Shown: positions 8,955 through 20,852 of the stretch, in pieces
Layout of the letters: each line of letters starts with the position of its first letter
Position numbering within the stretch: position 1 is the first letter of the stretch
Assembly: GCF_001653795.1 (NCBI RefSeq)
Contig: NZ_CP011514.1
Span: forward strand, 2,457,715-2,521,714
Length of the DNA: 64,000 nt
Direction: 5' to 3'
Origin: Mitsuaria sp. 7
GTDB taxonomy: Bacteria; Pseudomonadota; Gammaproteobacteria; Burkholderiales; Burkholderiaceae_C
Notes under the pieces: model-generated
Seen by the model: the letters and a program-made list of their open reading frames with translations, nothing else
Database searches by the model: none
What the model was told of the DNA's origin: nothing
Position numbers and translations under genes: made by a program

Positions 8955-9025
8955 GGCCAAGCGCGGGCACTCCACGAGGCAGGGGGCATCGCGTCCGCGA
9001 ACCCCCAGCCTCATTCCGGCCCCAG
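8955..9025 (-). repeat. Structured intergenic element, copy A
   Basis: 71-nt element, 21 nt after the histidine kinase stop, read on the same strand as that gene. It matches the element at 40158-40227 on the plus strand at 64 of 71 aligned columns. Both flanks (11 nt left, 19 nt right) are identical. The centre (8974-9014) folds into a hairpin of about 16 bp. All six substitutions relative to copy B form three compensated base pairs, and the one indel falls in the loop. The family is not one I recognise. Confidence 0.85.
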
Positions 9026-9046
9026 TGGACGTCGCTGACCTCGGGT

Positions 9047-10525
9047 TCAGGCGGCTGGCAAGGCCGGTGGCGGCGCGGGCGGCTGCAGTGGCGGCGGCAT
9101 CGGCTGGGTCGGCTGCGGCACGCGGGAAAGCGGCATCGCCAGTTCGACTCTGAGACCACCCAGCGCCGTGCTGTGACCCAGCCGCAGCGTGGCGCCATGG
9201 TCGTCGGCGATGCTGCGCACCAGCGCCAGCCCGAGTCCGCTGCCCGGCGCCTGCTGCGCCTGCGACTCGGACCGGTAGAAACGGTCGAACACCCGACCCC
9301 GTTCGGCGTCAGGGATGCCCGGGCCGTCGTCCTCGACCACGAGCAAGGCCTGACCCCCGCTGCGCTCCAGGCTCAGATCCACGCGGCCGCGACCGTACTT
9401 GATGCCGTTGTCGAGCAGGTTGCGCAGCAGCATCGTGAGCGCCTCGCGGTGACCGTCGACCAGCACCGCGTCGCAACGCTCCATGCCGAGGTCGATGCCC
9501 CGGCCCTGCGCCAGGGTCGCGCCGTCGATGACGGCGTCGCGGCACAGCACATCCAGCGCGATCGGCTGCGCGGGCGCCTGCACCTTGGCGCTGTCCTGGC
9601 GCGCCAGCGCCAGCAGCTGCTCGATCAGGTGGGAGGCGCGGTCGATGCCCAGGCCGAGTTTCTCCAGCGCCTGGACGCGCGCGCCCTCGTCCGGCGCACG
9701 GCGCAGGGATTGCAGTTGAAGCTTCAAGGCGGCCAGCGGCGAGCGCAGTTCGTGCGCGGCATCGGCGACGAAGTGCTGCTGCTGCTCGAAGGCCTGGCGC
9801 ACGCGGTCCAGCAAGGCGTTGAGCTCGGTGACCAGCGGCTGGACCTCGGCGGGGACGTCCTCCTCGTCGACCGGGGCCAGGTCTTGCGCGGCGCGGCGCG
9901 AGAGCTGCTGCCGCACGCGCTCCAGCGGCGCCAGCGAGTGCGACACCACCCACCACACGACCAGCGCGAGCATCGGCAGCATCAGCGCGGTGGGCAGCAC
10001 GGTGCGCCACGCGAGCTGGCCGGCCATGCGCTGGCGCACCGCGATGTCCTGCGCCACCTGCACGACCTGGAAGCGCCCCTGCACCGCGAAGACGCGGTAG
10101 CGCTTGCCGCGCAGCGCGACGTTGGAGAACCCCAGCACCGCGCGCTGCGGCAGCCAGTCGGGCCCGGCCGAGCGGTAGAGCGGCGTGCCGTCCAGGCCCC
10201 AGACCTGGACGATCAGGTCGATGCTCTGTTCTTCGCCGAGCGGCAGCGGCAGGCCCGTGCCCATGCCCGCGCGCAGCGAGAGCGCCACCTGCTGCATCTG
10301 GTAGTCGAAGATCTCGTCGGTCTCCATCAGCGCGTTGCGGTAGGCGCTCATGCCCTGCGCCAGCGCGCCGATCAGCACCGCCCCCAGCAGGAACAGCAGC
10401 AGGCGATAGCGCAGCGACCGCGGCAGCAGGGTCAGACGACCGCGGCGGCCGCCGGCCGGGCCGGCCAAGCCTGTGGCGCCGGTGGCGTCGGCGGACCCGG
10501 CGTCCGTCTTCTTCCCCGCCATCAT
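9047..10525 (-). CDS. Two-component sensor histidine kinase (QseC/TctE type)
   Basis: 492-residue inner-membrane kinase. Two membrane segments (LLLFLLGAVLIGALAQG and LMLPMLALVVWWVV) bracket a small periplasmic sensor domain. A HAMP-like linker follows, then HisKA with phosphoacceptor His258 (DAAHELRSPLAAL) and HATPase_c with N (NLLDNGIKYG), G1 (DDGPGIPDAE) and G2 (GSGLGLALV) boxes. The start codon overlaps the regulator stop as ATGA (10522-10525), so the pair is translationally coupled; a second ATG follows immediately. The C-terminal tail is Pro-rich. The signal is unknown. Confidence 0.92.
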   Translation of the reverse strand: MMAGKKTDAGSADATGATGLAGPAGGRRGRLTLLPRSLRYRLLLFLLGAVLIGALAQGMSAYRNALMETDEIFDYQMQQVALSLRAGMGTGLPLPLGEEQSIDLIVQVWGLDGTPLYRSAGPDWLPQRAVLGFSNVALRGKRYRVFAVQGRFQVVQVAQDIAVRQRMAGQLAWRTVLPTALMLPMLALVVWWVVSHSLAPLERVRQQLSRRAAQDLAPVDEEDVPAEVQPLVTELNALLDRVRQAFEQQQHFVADAAHELRSPLAALKLQLQSLRRAPDEGARVQALEKLGLGIDRASHLIEQLLALARQDSAKVQAPAQPIALDVLCRDAVIDGATLAQGRGIDLGMERCDAVLVDGHREALTMLLRNLLDNGIKYGRGRVDLSLERSGGQALLVVEDDGPGIPDAERGRVFDRFYRSESQAQQAPGSGLGLALVRSIADDHGATLRLGHSTALGGLRVELAMPLSRVPQPTQPMPPPLQPPAPPPALPAA

Positions 10526-11181
10526 TCCTTGGGCACGCGGTAGCCCACGCCGCGCACGTTCTGGATCAGTTCCGCGCCCAGCTTCTTGCGCAGGCCGTGG
10601 ATGTAGACCTCGACGGCGTTGCTGCTGATCTCGTCCTTCCAGCCGTAGAGCTTTTCCTCGAGCTGCTGGCGCGAGAGCACCATGCCCGGACGCGCCAGCA
10701 ACGGCTCCAGCACCGCCCATTCGCGCTGCGACAGGGTGACCGGATGGCCGTTGGCGGTGACCTCGCGCGTGGCGGGATTGATGCTGACGCCCATGTGCTC
10801 GTAGACCGGCTCGGCGCGGCCCGCGGCGCGGCGCAGCAGCGCGCGGATGCGGGCCAGGAGCTCGTCGAGCTCGAAGGGCTTGAGCACGTAGTCGTCCGCG
10901 CCGGCGTCCAGCCCGGCGACGCGCTGGGGGGTCGCGTCGCGCGCGGTGGCGATCAGCACCGGCACCGCCTGCTTGCGGCCGCGCAGCGCCTGCAGCACGC
11001 TCATGCCGTCGCGCTTGGGCAGGCCCAGGTCCAGGATCACCAGGTCGTAGGTCTGGGACTGCAGCGCGGTGTCGGCGATCTCGCCGTCACGCACCCAGTC
11101 CACGGCATAACCCTCGGCGCGCAGCAGCTCGAGCAGCTGCTCGCCGATCATCAGGTCGTCTTCCACCAGCAGGAGTCGCAT
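10522..11181 (-). CDS. OmpR/PhoB-family response regulator (TctD/QseB type)
   Basis: 219-residue response regulator with an N-terminal receiver (acidic pocket EDD at 8-9, phospho-Asp51 in LVILDLGLP, Lys in VLKPFE) and a C-terminal winged helix DNA-binding domain (NAVEVYIHGLRKKLG, then VRGVGYRVPKE). The start at MRLLLVEDD (11181) is where the receiver begins; the open frame upstream is not protein-like. It is transcribed first in the pair and ends inside the kinase start. Confidence 0.93.
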   Translation of the reverse strand: MRLLLVEDDLMIGEQLLELLRAEGYAVDWVRDGEIADTALQSQTYDLVILDLGLPKRDGMSVLQALRGRKQAVPVLIATARDATPQRVAGLDAGADDYVLKPFELDELLARIRALLRRAAGRAEPVYEHMGVSINPATREVTANGHPVTLSQREWAVLEPLLARPGMVLSRQQLEEKLYGWKDEISSNAVEVYIHGLRKKLGAELIQNVRGVGYRVPKE

Positions 11182-11266
11182 GGCCGCGATTGTGCACGCG
11201 GCGGCGAGGCTGCGAGCAGGCGAGCAGGCGGGCAAGCGCTCCGGCCGAGCAGCGCCGTTCGCCGCC

Positions 11267-11719
11267 TCAACGCCCCCGATGTCCGATGCACCGCGACAGC
11301 AGGGCGCCCACCCGCGCGGTCATGCGGACCATCGTGCCCCGGACCCGCTCGCCGAAGGTCAAGGGGGCCTCGACCTCTGCCTCGACGCTGGCAAGGGCTC
11401 TGGACAAGCCCGCCGACGCCCGACGGTCGATCGTCGACGGCTTCGCGCGGGCCGGCTTGGGCGGAGGGAACGGCAAAGACTTCCCGAAGGTGACCCCGAG
11501 GCGGCGCTCGCCCCGCTCCTCGACAAGCGCCTGCGGGGAAGGCTGCCAGGCCTCACGGCGCCGCTTCGAGGGCAAGGGCGCCCTCGGCCGTGGCAGCCCC
11601 GCCCAGGGGGCGGGAGGCTCCGGCGGCCGGTCTTCGCTCGCGGACTCCCGTTTCGTGGGCTCCTTGGGCGTATCGCTGATGAGCGGAGCGGCACCGGACA
11701 AGGCTGCGTCAACTTTCAT
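11267..11719 (-). CDS. Small hypothetical protein, Pro/Arg/Ala-rich
   Basis: 150-residue frame starting at MKVDAALSGAAPL with an AGGA four bases before the ATG. The middle is Pro/Arg-rich and probably disordered. The C-terminal ~45 residues could form amphipathic helices (SRALASVEAEVEAP, then ERVRGTMVRMTARVGALLSR). There is no signal peptide and no recognised domain. Two overlapping plus-strand frames of similar length exist, so strand assignment rests only on the ribosome site and composition. It is divergent from the glycine riboswitch. Confidence 0.4.
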   Translation of the reverse strand: MKVDAALSGAAPLISDTPKEPTKRESASEDRPPEPPAPWAGLPRPRAPLPSKRRREAWQPSPQALVEERGERRLGVTFGKSLPFPPPKPARAKPSTIDRRASAGLSRALASVEAEVEAPLTFGERVRGTMVRMTARVGALLSRCIGHRGR

Positions 11720-11836
11720 GATCCTGGAAATCTCTCCGGCCCGACCCTCGGGCCCCACCCCTGTGTAGGCCCGCCGGGGTCGGAGCATCCGACAACGCCC
11801 CTGCCGCGATGACATCCCGGCTCGCGATTCCATGTC

Positions 11837-11842
11837 TACAAT
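11837..11842 (+). promoter_or_regulatory. -10-like hexamer ahead of the glycine riboswitch
   Basis: TACAAT lies 8 bases before the first riboswitch helix, where a sigma-70 -10 box would be expected. No good -35 box was found at standard spacing. Confidence 0.45.
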
Positions 11843-11849
11843 GCGCGCC

Positions 11850-12067
11850 TGTCAGGAGAGAGTTCCCTCGCGGGAGCCGCCGAAGGCGCAGTGGCACTGG
11901 AGATCCCACGCTGCGAACGCTCAGGCAAAAGGACTGGCAAAACGCTCGAGACATCGGGCGTCCTCACTGGAGAGAGACGGGGCGGACCTTGCGGTCGAGC
12001 CCGTCCACCGAAGGGGCAAGCCGCCGGCCAACCGCCGACGGCCAATCTCTCAGGTAAAGCGGACAGC
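11850..12067 (+). ncRNA. Tandem glycine riboswitch
   Basis: Two glycine aptamers in series ahead of gcvT. The first has the ggagag opening near 11855, cgccgaaggcgca near 11879-11890, and gctcaggcaaaaggac near 11919-11934. The second has ctggagagagac near 11968, caccgaaggggcaagcc near 12006-12022, and tctcaggtaaagcggac near 12047-12063. These are the signature conserved cores of the family, with the usual short linker between aptamers. In known cases glycine binding turns on the cleavage-system operon, which fits the genes downstream. Confidence 0.95.
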
Positions 12068-12080
12068 GAGGGCATCTCCC

Positions 12081-12114
12081 CCACCTTGACGTGACAGGTT
12101 CACAGTCGGGGTGG
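12081..12114 (+). promoter_or_regulatory. Hairpin between riboswitch and gcvT (candidate expression platform)
   Basis: A stem of 14 pairs with one bulged A (12104) and a 5-nt loop (12095-12099). The outer ten pairs are 12081-12090 with 12105-12114 (two G-T), and the inner four are 12091-12094 with 12100-12103. No T-run follows, so it does not look like an intrinsic terminator; it ends 27 nt before the gcvT start. Confidence 0.6.
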
Positions 12115-12141
12115 TCATGACGAATGCCCTCGGAGCCAGAC

Positions 12142-13287
12142 ATGTCCGCTGATCAGACCCAGAATCCCCAGGTTTCGGCCCCTCTGCACAAAACTCCCCT
12201 GCACGCGCTGCACGTCGAACTGGGCGCCAAGATGGTCCCCTTCGCCGGCTACGACATGCCGGTCCAGTACCCCGCGGGCGTGATGGCCGAGCACAAGCAT
12301 GCGCGGGCCCACGCCGGCCTGTTCGACGTGTCGCACATGGGTCAGGTGTTGCTGGTGGGCGATGACGCCGCCGCCGCGCTGGAGACGCTGGTGCCCGTCG
12401 ACATCGTCGACCTCGGGATGTTCAAGCAGCGCTACGCGCTCTTCACCGCCGACGACGGCGGCATCCTCGACGACCTGATGGTCGCGCGCCGCACCGACGG
12501 CCTGTTCGTCGTGGTCAACGCCGGCTGCCGCGACCAGGACATCGCGCACATGCAGAAGCACCTGTCGGGCCGCTGCGAAGTGCGCCCGCTGCCGGACCAG
12601 GCGCTGCTGGCGCTGCAGGGCCCGCAGGCGGTGACGGCGCTGTCGCGCCTGAATGCCGACGTCGCCAAGCTCGTGTTCATGACCGGCGGCTTCTTCGAGC
12701 TGGACGGCATCCCCACCTTCGTGACCCGCTCGGGTTACACCGGCGAGGACGGCTACGAGATCTCGGTCCCCGCCGACCGCGCCGTCGAGCTGGCCCGCAA
12801 GCTGCTGGCCCAGCCGGAAGTGATGCCCATCGGCCTGGGCGCGCGCGACTCGCTGCGCCTGGAAGCCGGCCTGTGCCTGTACGGCCACGACATCGACACG
12901 ACGACCACCCCGATCGAAGCCTCGCTGACCTGGGCCATCCAGAAGGTGCGTCGCGCCGGCGGCGCCCGCGCCGGCGGCTATCCGGGCGCTGCGGTCATCG
13001 ACAAGCAGTTCGCCGAAGGCGCCGCGCGCAAGCGCGTGGGCCTGGTGAGCTCCGAGCGCATGCCGGTGCGCGAAGGCGCCAGGCTCGTCAACGCCGACGG
13101 CCTGGAGATCGGCGTCGTCACCAGCGGCACGCTGGGCCCGACCGTCGGCAAGCCCGTCGCGCTGGCCTATGTGCAGACGCCGTACGCCGCGCTGGGCACC
13201 GAACTCTTCGCCGAAGTGCGCGGCAAGCGCACCCCGATGACGGTCTCTTCCACGCCGTTCACGCCCAACGGATACTTCCGCGGCTGA
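12142..13287 (+). CDS. gcvT: Glycine cleavage system aminomethyltransferase (T-protein)
   Basis: 381-residue T-protein, which releases ammonia from the aminomethyl-lipoyl H-protein and makes methylene-tetrahydrofolate. Family segments visible are GAKMVPFAGYDMPVQY, GLFDVSHMGQ, RSGYTGEDGYEI and LRLEAGLCLYGHD. The ATG at 12142 is preferred because GGAG lies about eight bases upstream; an in-frame ATG at 12124 is an alternative. It is first in gcvT-gcvH-gcvP-sdaA and controlled by the upstream glycine riboswitch. Confidence 0.96.
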   Translation: MSADQTQNPQVSAPLHKTPLHALHVELGAKMVPFAGYDMPVQYPAGVMAEHKHARAHAGLFDVSHMGQVLLVGDDAAAALETLVPVDIVDLGMFKQRYALFTADDGGILDDLMVARRTDGLFVVVNAGCRDQDIAHMQKHLSGRCEVRPLPDQALLALQGPQAVTALSRLNADVAKLVFMTGGFFELDGIPTFVTRSGYTGEDGYEISVPADRAVELARKLLAQPEVMPIGLGARDSLRLEAGLCLYGHDIDTTTTPIEASLTWAIQKVRRAGGARAGGYPGAAVIDKQFAEGAARKRVGLVSSERMPVREGARLVNADGLEIGVVTSGTLGPTVGKPVALAYVQTPYAALGTELFAEVRGKRTPMTVSSTPFTPNGYFRG

Positions 13288-13395
13288 TCCACGATTCCGG
13301 GTCGCACCGGATCTCGCTGGATTGCGCTGAATCACGCTGATTCACGTTTCGCCCTTTCAACCTTCCGCAACCATCAGGTAGCACGGAGCCTCTCC

Positions 13396-13767
13396 ATGAG
13401 CATCAAGTACACGTCCGACCACGAGTGGGTCGACACCACCGACGGCATCGCCACCGTGGGCATCACGGTCCATGCGCAGGACGCGCTGGGCGACGTCGTG
13501 TTCGTGGACCTGCCCGACGTCGGCAAGTCCTTCGCCGCCAAGGAAGTGGCCGGCGTGGTCGAGTCGGTCAAGGCCGCCGCCGACGTCTATGCGCCGGTCT
13601 CCGGCGAGATCGTCGAGGTCAACGAGGCGCTGCGCGCCGACCCGTCGCTGGCCAACACCGACCCGCTGAAGACCGGCTGGTTCTTCAAGGTGAAGCTGTC
13701 GAATCCGTCCGAGCTCGACGCTCTGATGGATACGACGGCCTACGACGAGCTTGTCAAGAACAGCTAA
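13396..13767 (+). CDS. gcvH: Glycine cleavage system H-protein
   Basis: 123-residue lipoyl carrier shuttling the aminomethyl group between P- and T-proteins. The lipoylated Lys59 sits in VESVKAAADVYAP, the standard H-protein context, and the protein opens with YTSDHEWV. Length is typical. It lies 108 bp after gcvT and 71 bp before the chosen gcvP start, in the same operon. Confidence 0.97.
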   Translation: MSIKYTSDHEWVDTTDGIATVGITVHAQDALGDVVFVDLPDVGKSFAAKEVAGVVESVKAAADVYAPVSGEIVEVNEALRADPSLANTDPLKTGWFFKVKLSNPSELDALMDTTAYDELVKNS

Positions 13768-13838
13768 TCGCCTGAGCGATGCACGCAGGGCCTGCGGGCC
13801 CTGCGGCAATGAATTCTTCTCTCCAGGATCGCCCCGCC

Positions 13839-16724
<2,886 letters not shown>

Positions 16725-16750
16725 TCCCTTTCGTTCGTATCGCCTAGCAC

Positions 16751-16845
16751 GAGGAGGGAGATGGGGCCCTGTTTTCTCCATGTCCCCCGGCCGCTCCGCG
16801 GCCTCCTCCTAATACTTCCGAAAACAGGGCCCCATCCCCCTCCTC
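16751..16845. repeat. Large inverted repeat between gcvP and sdaA
   Basis: Two 25-bp arms (16751-16775 and 16821-16845) are inverted copies with one mismatch (16759). The 45-nt loop contains a second hairpin (GGCCGC at 16789-16794 with GCGGCC at 16798-16803). CAC flanks the element on both sides. There is no T-run on either strand after the stem. It could be a MITE-like remnant, an RNA processing stem, or a hairpin limiting read-through to sdaA. Confidence 0.85.
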
Positions 16846-16903
16846 CACCAACGCCCTGCCCTGCGCAGACGTCGGGGGAGCGGGATCCACTTCGAGGTTC
16901 GCC

Positions 16904-18295
<1,392 letters not shown>

Positions 18296-18487
18296 CACGC
18301 CGCCGACGTGTCAGAGGGGGAGGCCGATTCGCGTGCCCCGGCGGTACTGCTGGCCGGAATCAATCGCGAGTCAGGCGGCGAAAGCTGTCAGCACTCGAGC
18401 AAACGGTCGGTCCGGACTTCCCTGCCGGGCGCACGCCCTCTGATGGCGTCGCCCTGATCTCGGAAGCGGACCGGGATCGGATCAGCT

Positions 18488-19057
18488 TCAGTAGCTGATC
18501 GTCACGGTGACGGTGTCGGTGTAGCTGCCCGGCACGACGCTGGCCAGCGACGGGATGCGGCCGTAGACCGACAGCGACTGGGCCGAGCCCGAGCCGGTGC
18601 CGTTCTTGGCACTGGACGACGAGGTGCCGTCGCCCCAGACCGAGCTGCGGCCCGAGTCCAGGTACAGCTGATAACCCAGCGTGTCGGAGCCGCTCTTCAT
18701 CGTGCGGCTGGTGAAGTTGGTCGCGCCGCCCGCGTTCGCGCCGGCGTTGAGCGCCACCGTGTAGGGCGTCGTGTTGGAGCAGGTGACGGTCAGCGTGGAC
18801 GTGGCGTCCAGCGGCGTGCCGGCGACCAGCGGATCGATCGCGGAGCCGAAGTTCAGGTTGGAGCCGGACACCGTGCAGGAGCTCGTGATCGTGGCCGTCA
18901 CCGGGAAGGTGTTGGTCACCGGCGTGGCGCCGCGCGCCTCCTGGACCGCGCTGAACATCAGACCGGCGCCGATGGCCAGGCTGCTCAGCAGCATCGCGGT
19001 CTTGAAACCGCTGTTGCGTTCCGCCCGGACCGCTTTCAGGTACTTGGTGGTGCTCAT
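18488..19057 (-). CDS. Spore coat U (SCPU) domain protein, secreted
   Basis: 189-residue protein with a signal peptide (TAMLLSSLAIGAGLMF, cleavage probably near ARGA). The mature part has an SCPU-type fold: VTATITSSCTVSGSNLNFG, then LTVTCSNTTPYTVALN, and the C-terminal YTDTVTVTISY. The pair of cysteines is present. In Csu-type chaperone-usher pili such proteins are the pilin subunits. Here no chaperone, usher or second SCPU gene is adjacent, so it is an orphan. A short palindrome (18480-18500) spans the stop codon. It is divergent from the exporter gene. Confidence 0.85.
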   Translation of the reverse strand: MSTTKYLKAVRAERNSGFKTAMLLSSLAIGAGLMFSAVQEARGATPVTNTFPVTATITSSCTVSGSNLNFGSAIDPLVAGTPLDATSTLTVTCSNTTPYTVALNAGANAGGATNFTSRTMKSGSDTLGYQLYLDSGRSSVWGDGTSSSSAKNGTGSGSAQSLSVYGRIPSLASVVPGSYTDTVTVTISY

Positions 19058-19306
19058 GTGGTGTCCCCCTGTTGATGGAACGAATCTTCCGTTTCAGGGC
19101 GTTTGGGCGGCAGACAGGCTTGCCGCATCGCGCGGTGCAGCGATGTCGGCAGGCCGCGTAGGCAATCCACCGACAGCTGACAGACGGTGGCAGCACAGGG
19201 CGCCGGGCCGGCGAACGGCACTGGCGGAACGCCCCCGCCCGCTGCTACAAACGCGTCCGTGTCGATTTCACGAAGGCCCGTCCGTCGTGGGGACGGACAC
19301 CCTCCG

Positions 19307-20776
19307 ATGGCCAACGAACCTCTGCCTTCCATGACATCCCACCTTGATCCGAAACGGCGCCGCTGGCTGGCGCTCGGCGTGCTCTGCCTGGGCGTGCTGA
19401 TGATCGTGCTGGACACGACCATCGTGAACGTGGCGCTGCCCTCGATCCGCGCCGACCTGGGCTTCACCGAGACCTCGCTGGTCTGGGTCGTCAACGCCTA
19501 CATGCTGACCTTCGGCGGCTTCATGCTGCTGGGCGGACGGCTGGGCGACCTCTACGGCCACCGGCGCATGTTCCTGGCGGGCCTGGCGCTGTTCACGGCC
19601 GCGTCGGCCGCCTGCGGACTGGCGCGCACGCAGGAACTGCTCATCGCGGCGCGGGCCGTGCAGGGGCTGGGCGGCGCGGTGGTGTCGGCGATCTCGCTGT
19701 CGCTGATCATGAACATGTTCACCGAGCCCGGCGAACGCGCCAAGGCCATGGGCGTCTACGGCTTCGTCTGCGCGGGCGGCGGCAGCATCGGCGTGCTGCT
19801 GGGCGGGCTGCTGACCAGCACGCTGAGCTGGCACTGGATCTTCCTGGTCAATCTGCCGATCGGTGCGGTCGTGATCGGGCTGTGCCTGTGGCTCATCGGG
19901 CGCGGCGGCCCGACCGCACCGGACGAGACGCTGGACTGGGCCGGCGCGGTGACCGTCACGCTGTCGCTGATGCTGGCGGTCTACGCGGTCGTCAACGGCA
20001 ACGAGGCGGGCTGGACCTCGGCGCGCACGCTGGGGCTGCTCGGCACCGCGGCGGCGCTGCTCGCCGCCTTCCTCGTGCTGGAGACAAAGGTCGCGCATCC
20101 GCTGATGCCGCTGTCGCTGTTCCGGCTGCGGTCGGTGGCGGTGTCCAACGTGATCGGCGTGCTCTGGGCGGCGGCGATGTTCGCGTGGTTCTTCCTGTCG
20201 GCGCTCTATATGCAGCTGGTGCTGGGCTACGACGCGATGCACGTGGGCCTGGGTTTCCTGCCGGCCAACCTGATCATGGCGATGTTCTCGGTGGGCCTGT
20301 CGGCGAAGCTGGTCATGAAGCTGGGGCTGCGCAAGCCGCTGTGCGGCGGGCTGCTGCTGGCGGCGCTGGGCCTGGCGCTCTTCGCGCGCGCGCCGGCGGA
20401 CGGCGGATTCTGGCTGGACGTGCTGCCCGGCATGCTGTTGCTGGGGCTGGGCGCGGGGGTCGCGTTCAACCCGGTGCTGCTGGCAGCGATGAGCGAGGTC
20501 GCGCCGAGTGAGTCGGGTCTCGCCTCGGGCGTGGTGAACACGTCCTTCATGATGGGCGGCTCGCTCGGGCTGGCGGTGCTGGCCAGCCTGGCGGCGGCGC
20601 GCACGGCGGAACTCGGCGCACTGGGCGCCGCGATGCCAGCGGCGCTGGCCGGAGGCTACCGCGTGGCGTTCGCCGTCGGCGCGATCTTCGCGGCGTCGGG
20701 CGGCTTGCTGGCCCTGTTGCTGCGCGAGCCCGCGCCGCAGGCCGGTGCGGCGGCACCGGTGGCGCCCCCCGGCTGA
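19307..20776 (+). CDS. MFS transporter, DHA2 (EmrB/QacA-like) family
   Basis: 489-residue inner-membrane drug:proton antiporter candidate with about 14 membrane segments. The DHA2 motifs are visible: LDTTIVNVALPSI in the first helix, GGRLGDLYGHRRMF as motif A, and the motif-C-like GGGSIGVLLGGLL. The substrate is unknown and no membrane-fusion partner is next to it. ATGs at 19307 and 19331 are both possible; 19307 has purines upstream and 19331 has none. The end converges on the serine protease gene. Confidence 0.9.
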   Translation: MANEPLPSMTSHLDPKRRRWLALGVLCLGVLMIVLDTTIVNVALPSIRADLGFTETSLVWVVNAYMLTFGGFMLLGGRLGDLYGHRRMFLAGLALFTAASAACGLARTQELLIAARAVQGLGGAVVSAISLSLIMNMFTEPGERAKAMGVYGFVCAGGGSIGVLLGGLLTSTLSWHWIFLVNLPIGAVVIGLCLWLIGRGGPTAPDETLDWAGAVTVTLSLMLAVYAVVNGNEAGWTSARTLGLLGTAAALLAAFLVLETKVAHPLMPLSLFRLRSVAVSNVIGVLWAAAMFAWFFLSALYMQLVLGYDAMHVGLGFLPANLIMAMFSVGLSAKLVMKLGLRKPLCGGLLLAALGLALFARAPADGGFWLDVLPGMLLLGLGAGVAFNPVLLAAMSEVAPSESGLASGVVNTSFMMGGSLGLAVLASLAAARTAELGALGAAMPAALAGGYRVAFAVGAIFAASGGLLALLLREPAPQAGAAAPVAPPG

Positions 20777-20812
20777 GCAGCAGTCATCGCGGCCCGTCAG
20801 GACCGCGACGCC

Positions 20813-20840
20813 GCGATCATTCGGCGGCGATCATTCGGCG
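20813..20840. repeat. 14-bp tandem duplication between convergent genes
   Basis: The unit gcgatcattcggcg occurs twice head-to-tail in the gap between the exporter and the protease. It is followed by a second short repeat (ggtcac twice). No T-run, so not a clear terminator. Confidence 0.7.
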
Positions 20841-20852
20841 GTCACCCGACGG

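Noticed and set aside
18480..18500. Palindrome over the SCPU stop codon as a terminator
   Set aside because: Eight-base arms with a 5-nt loop but no T-run; kept only as a remark.
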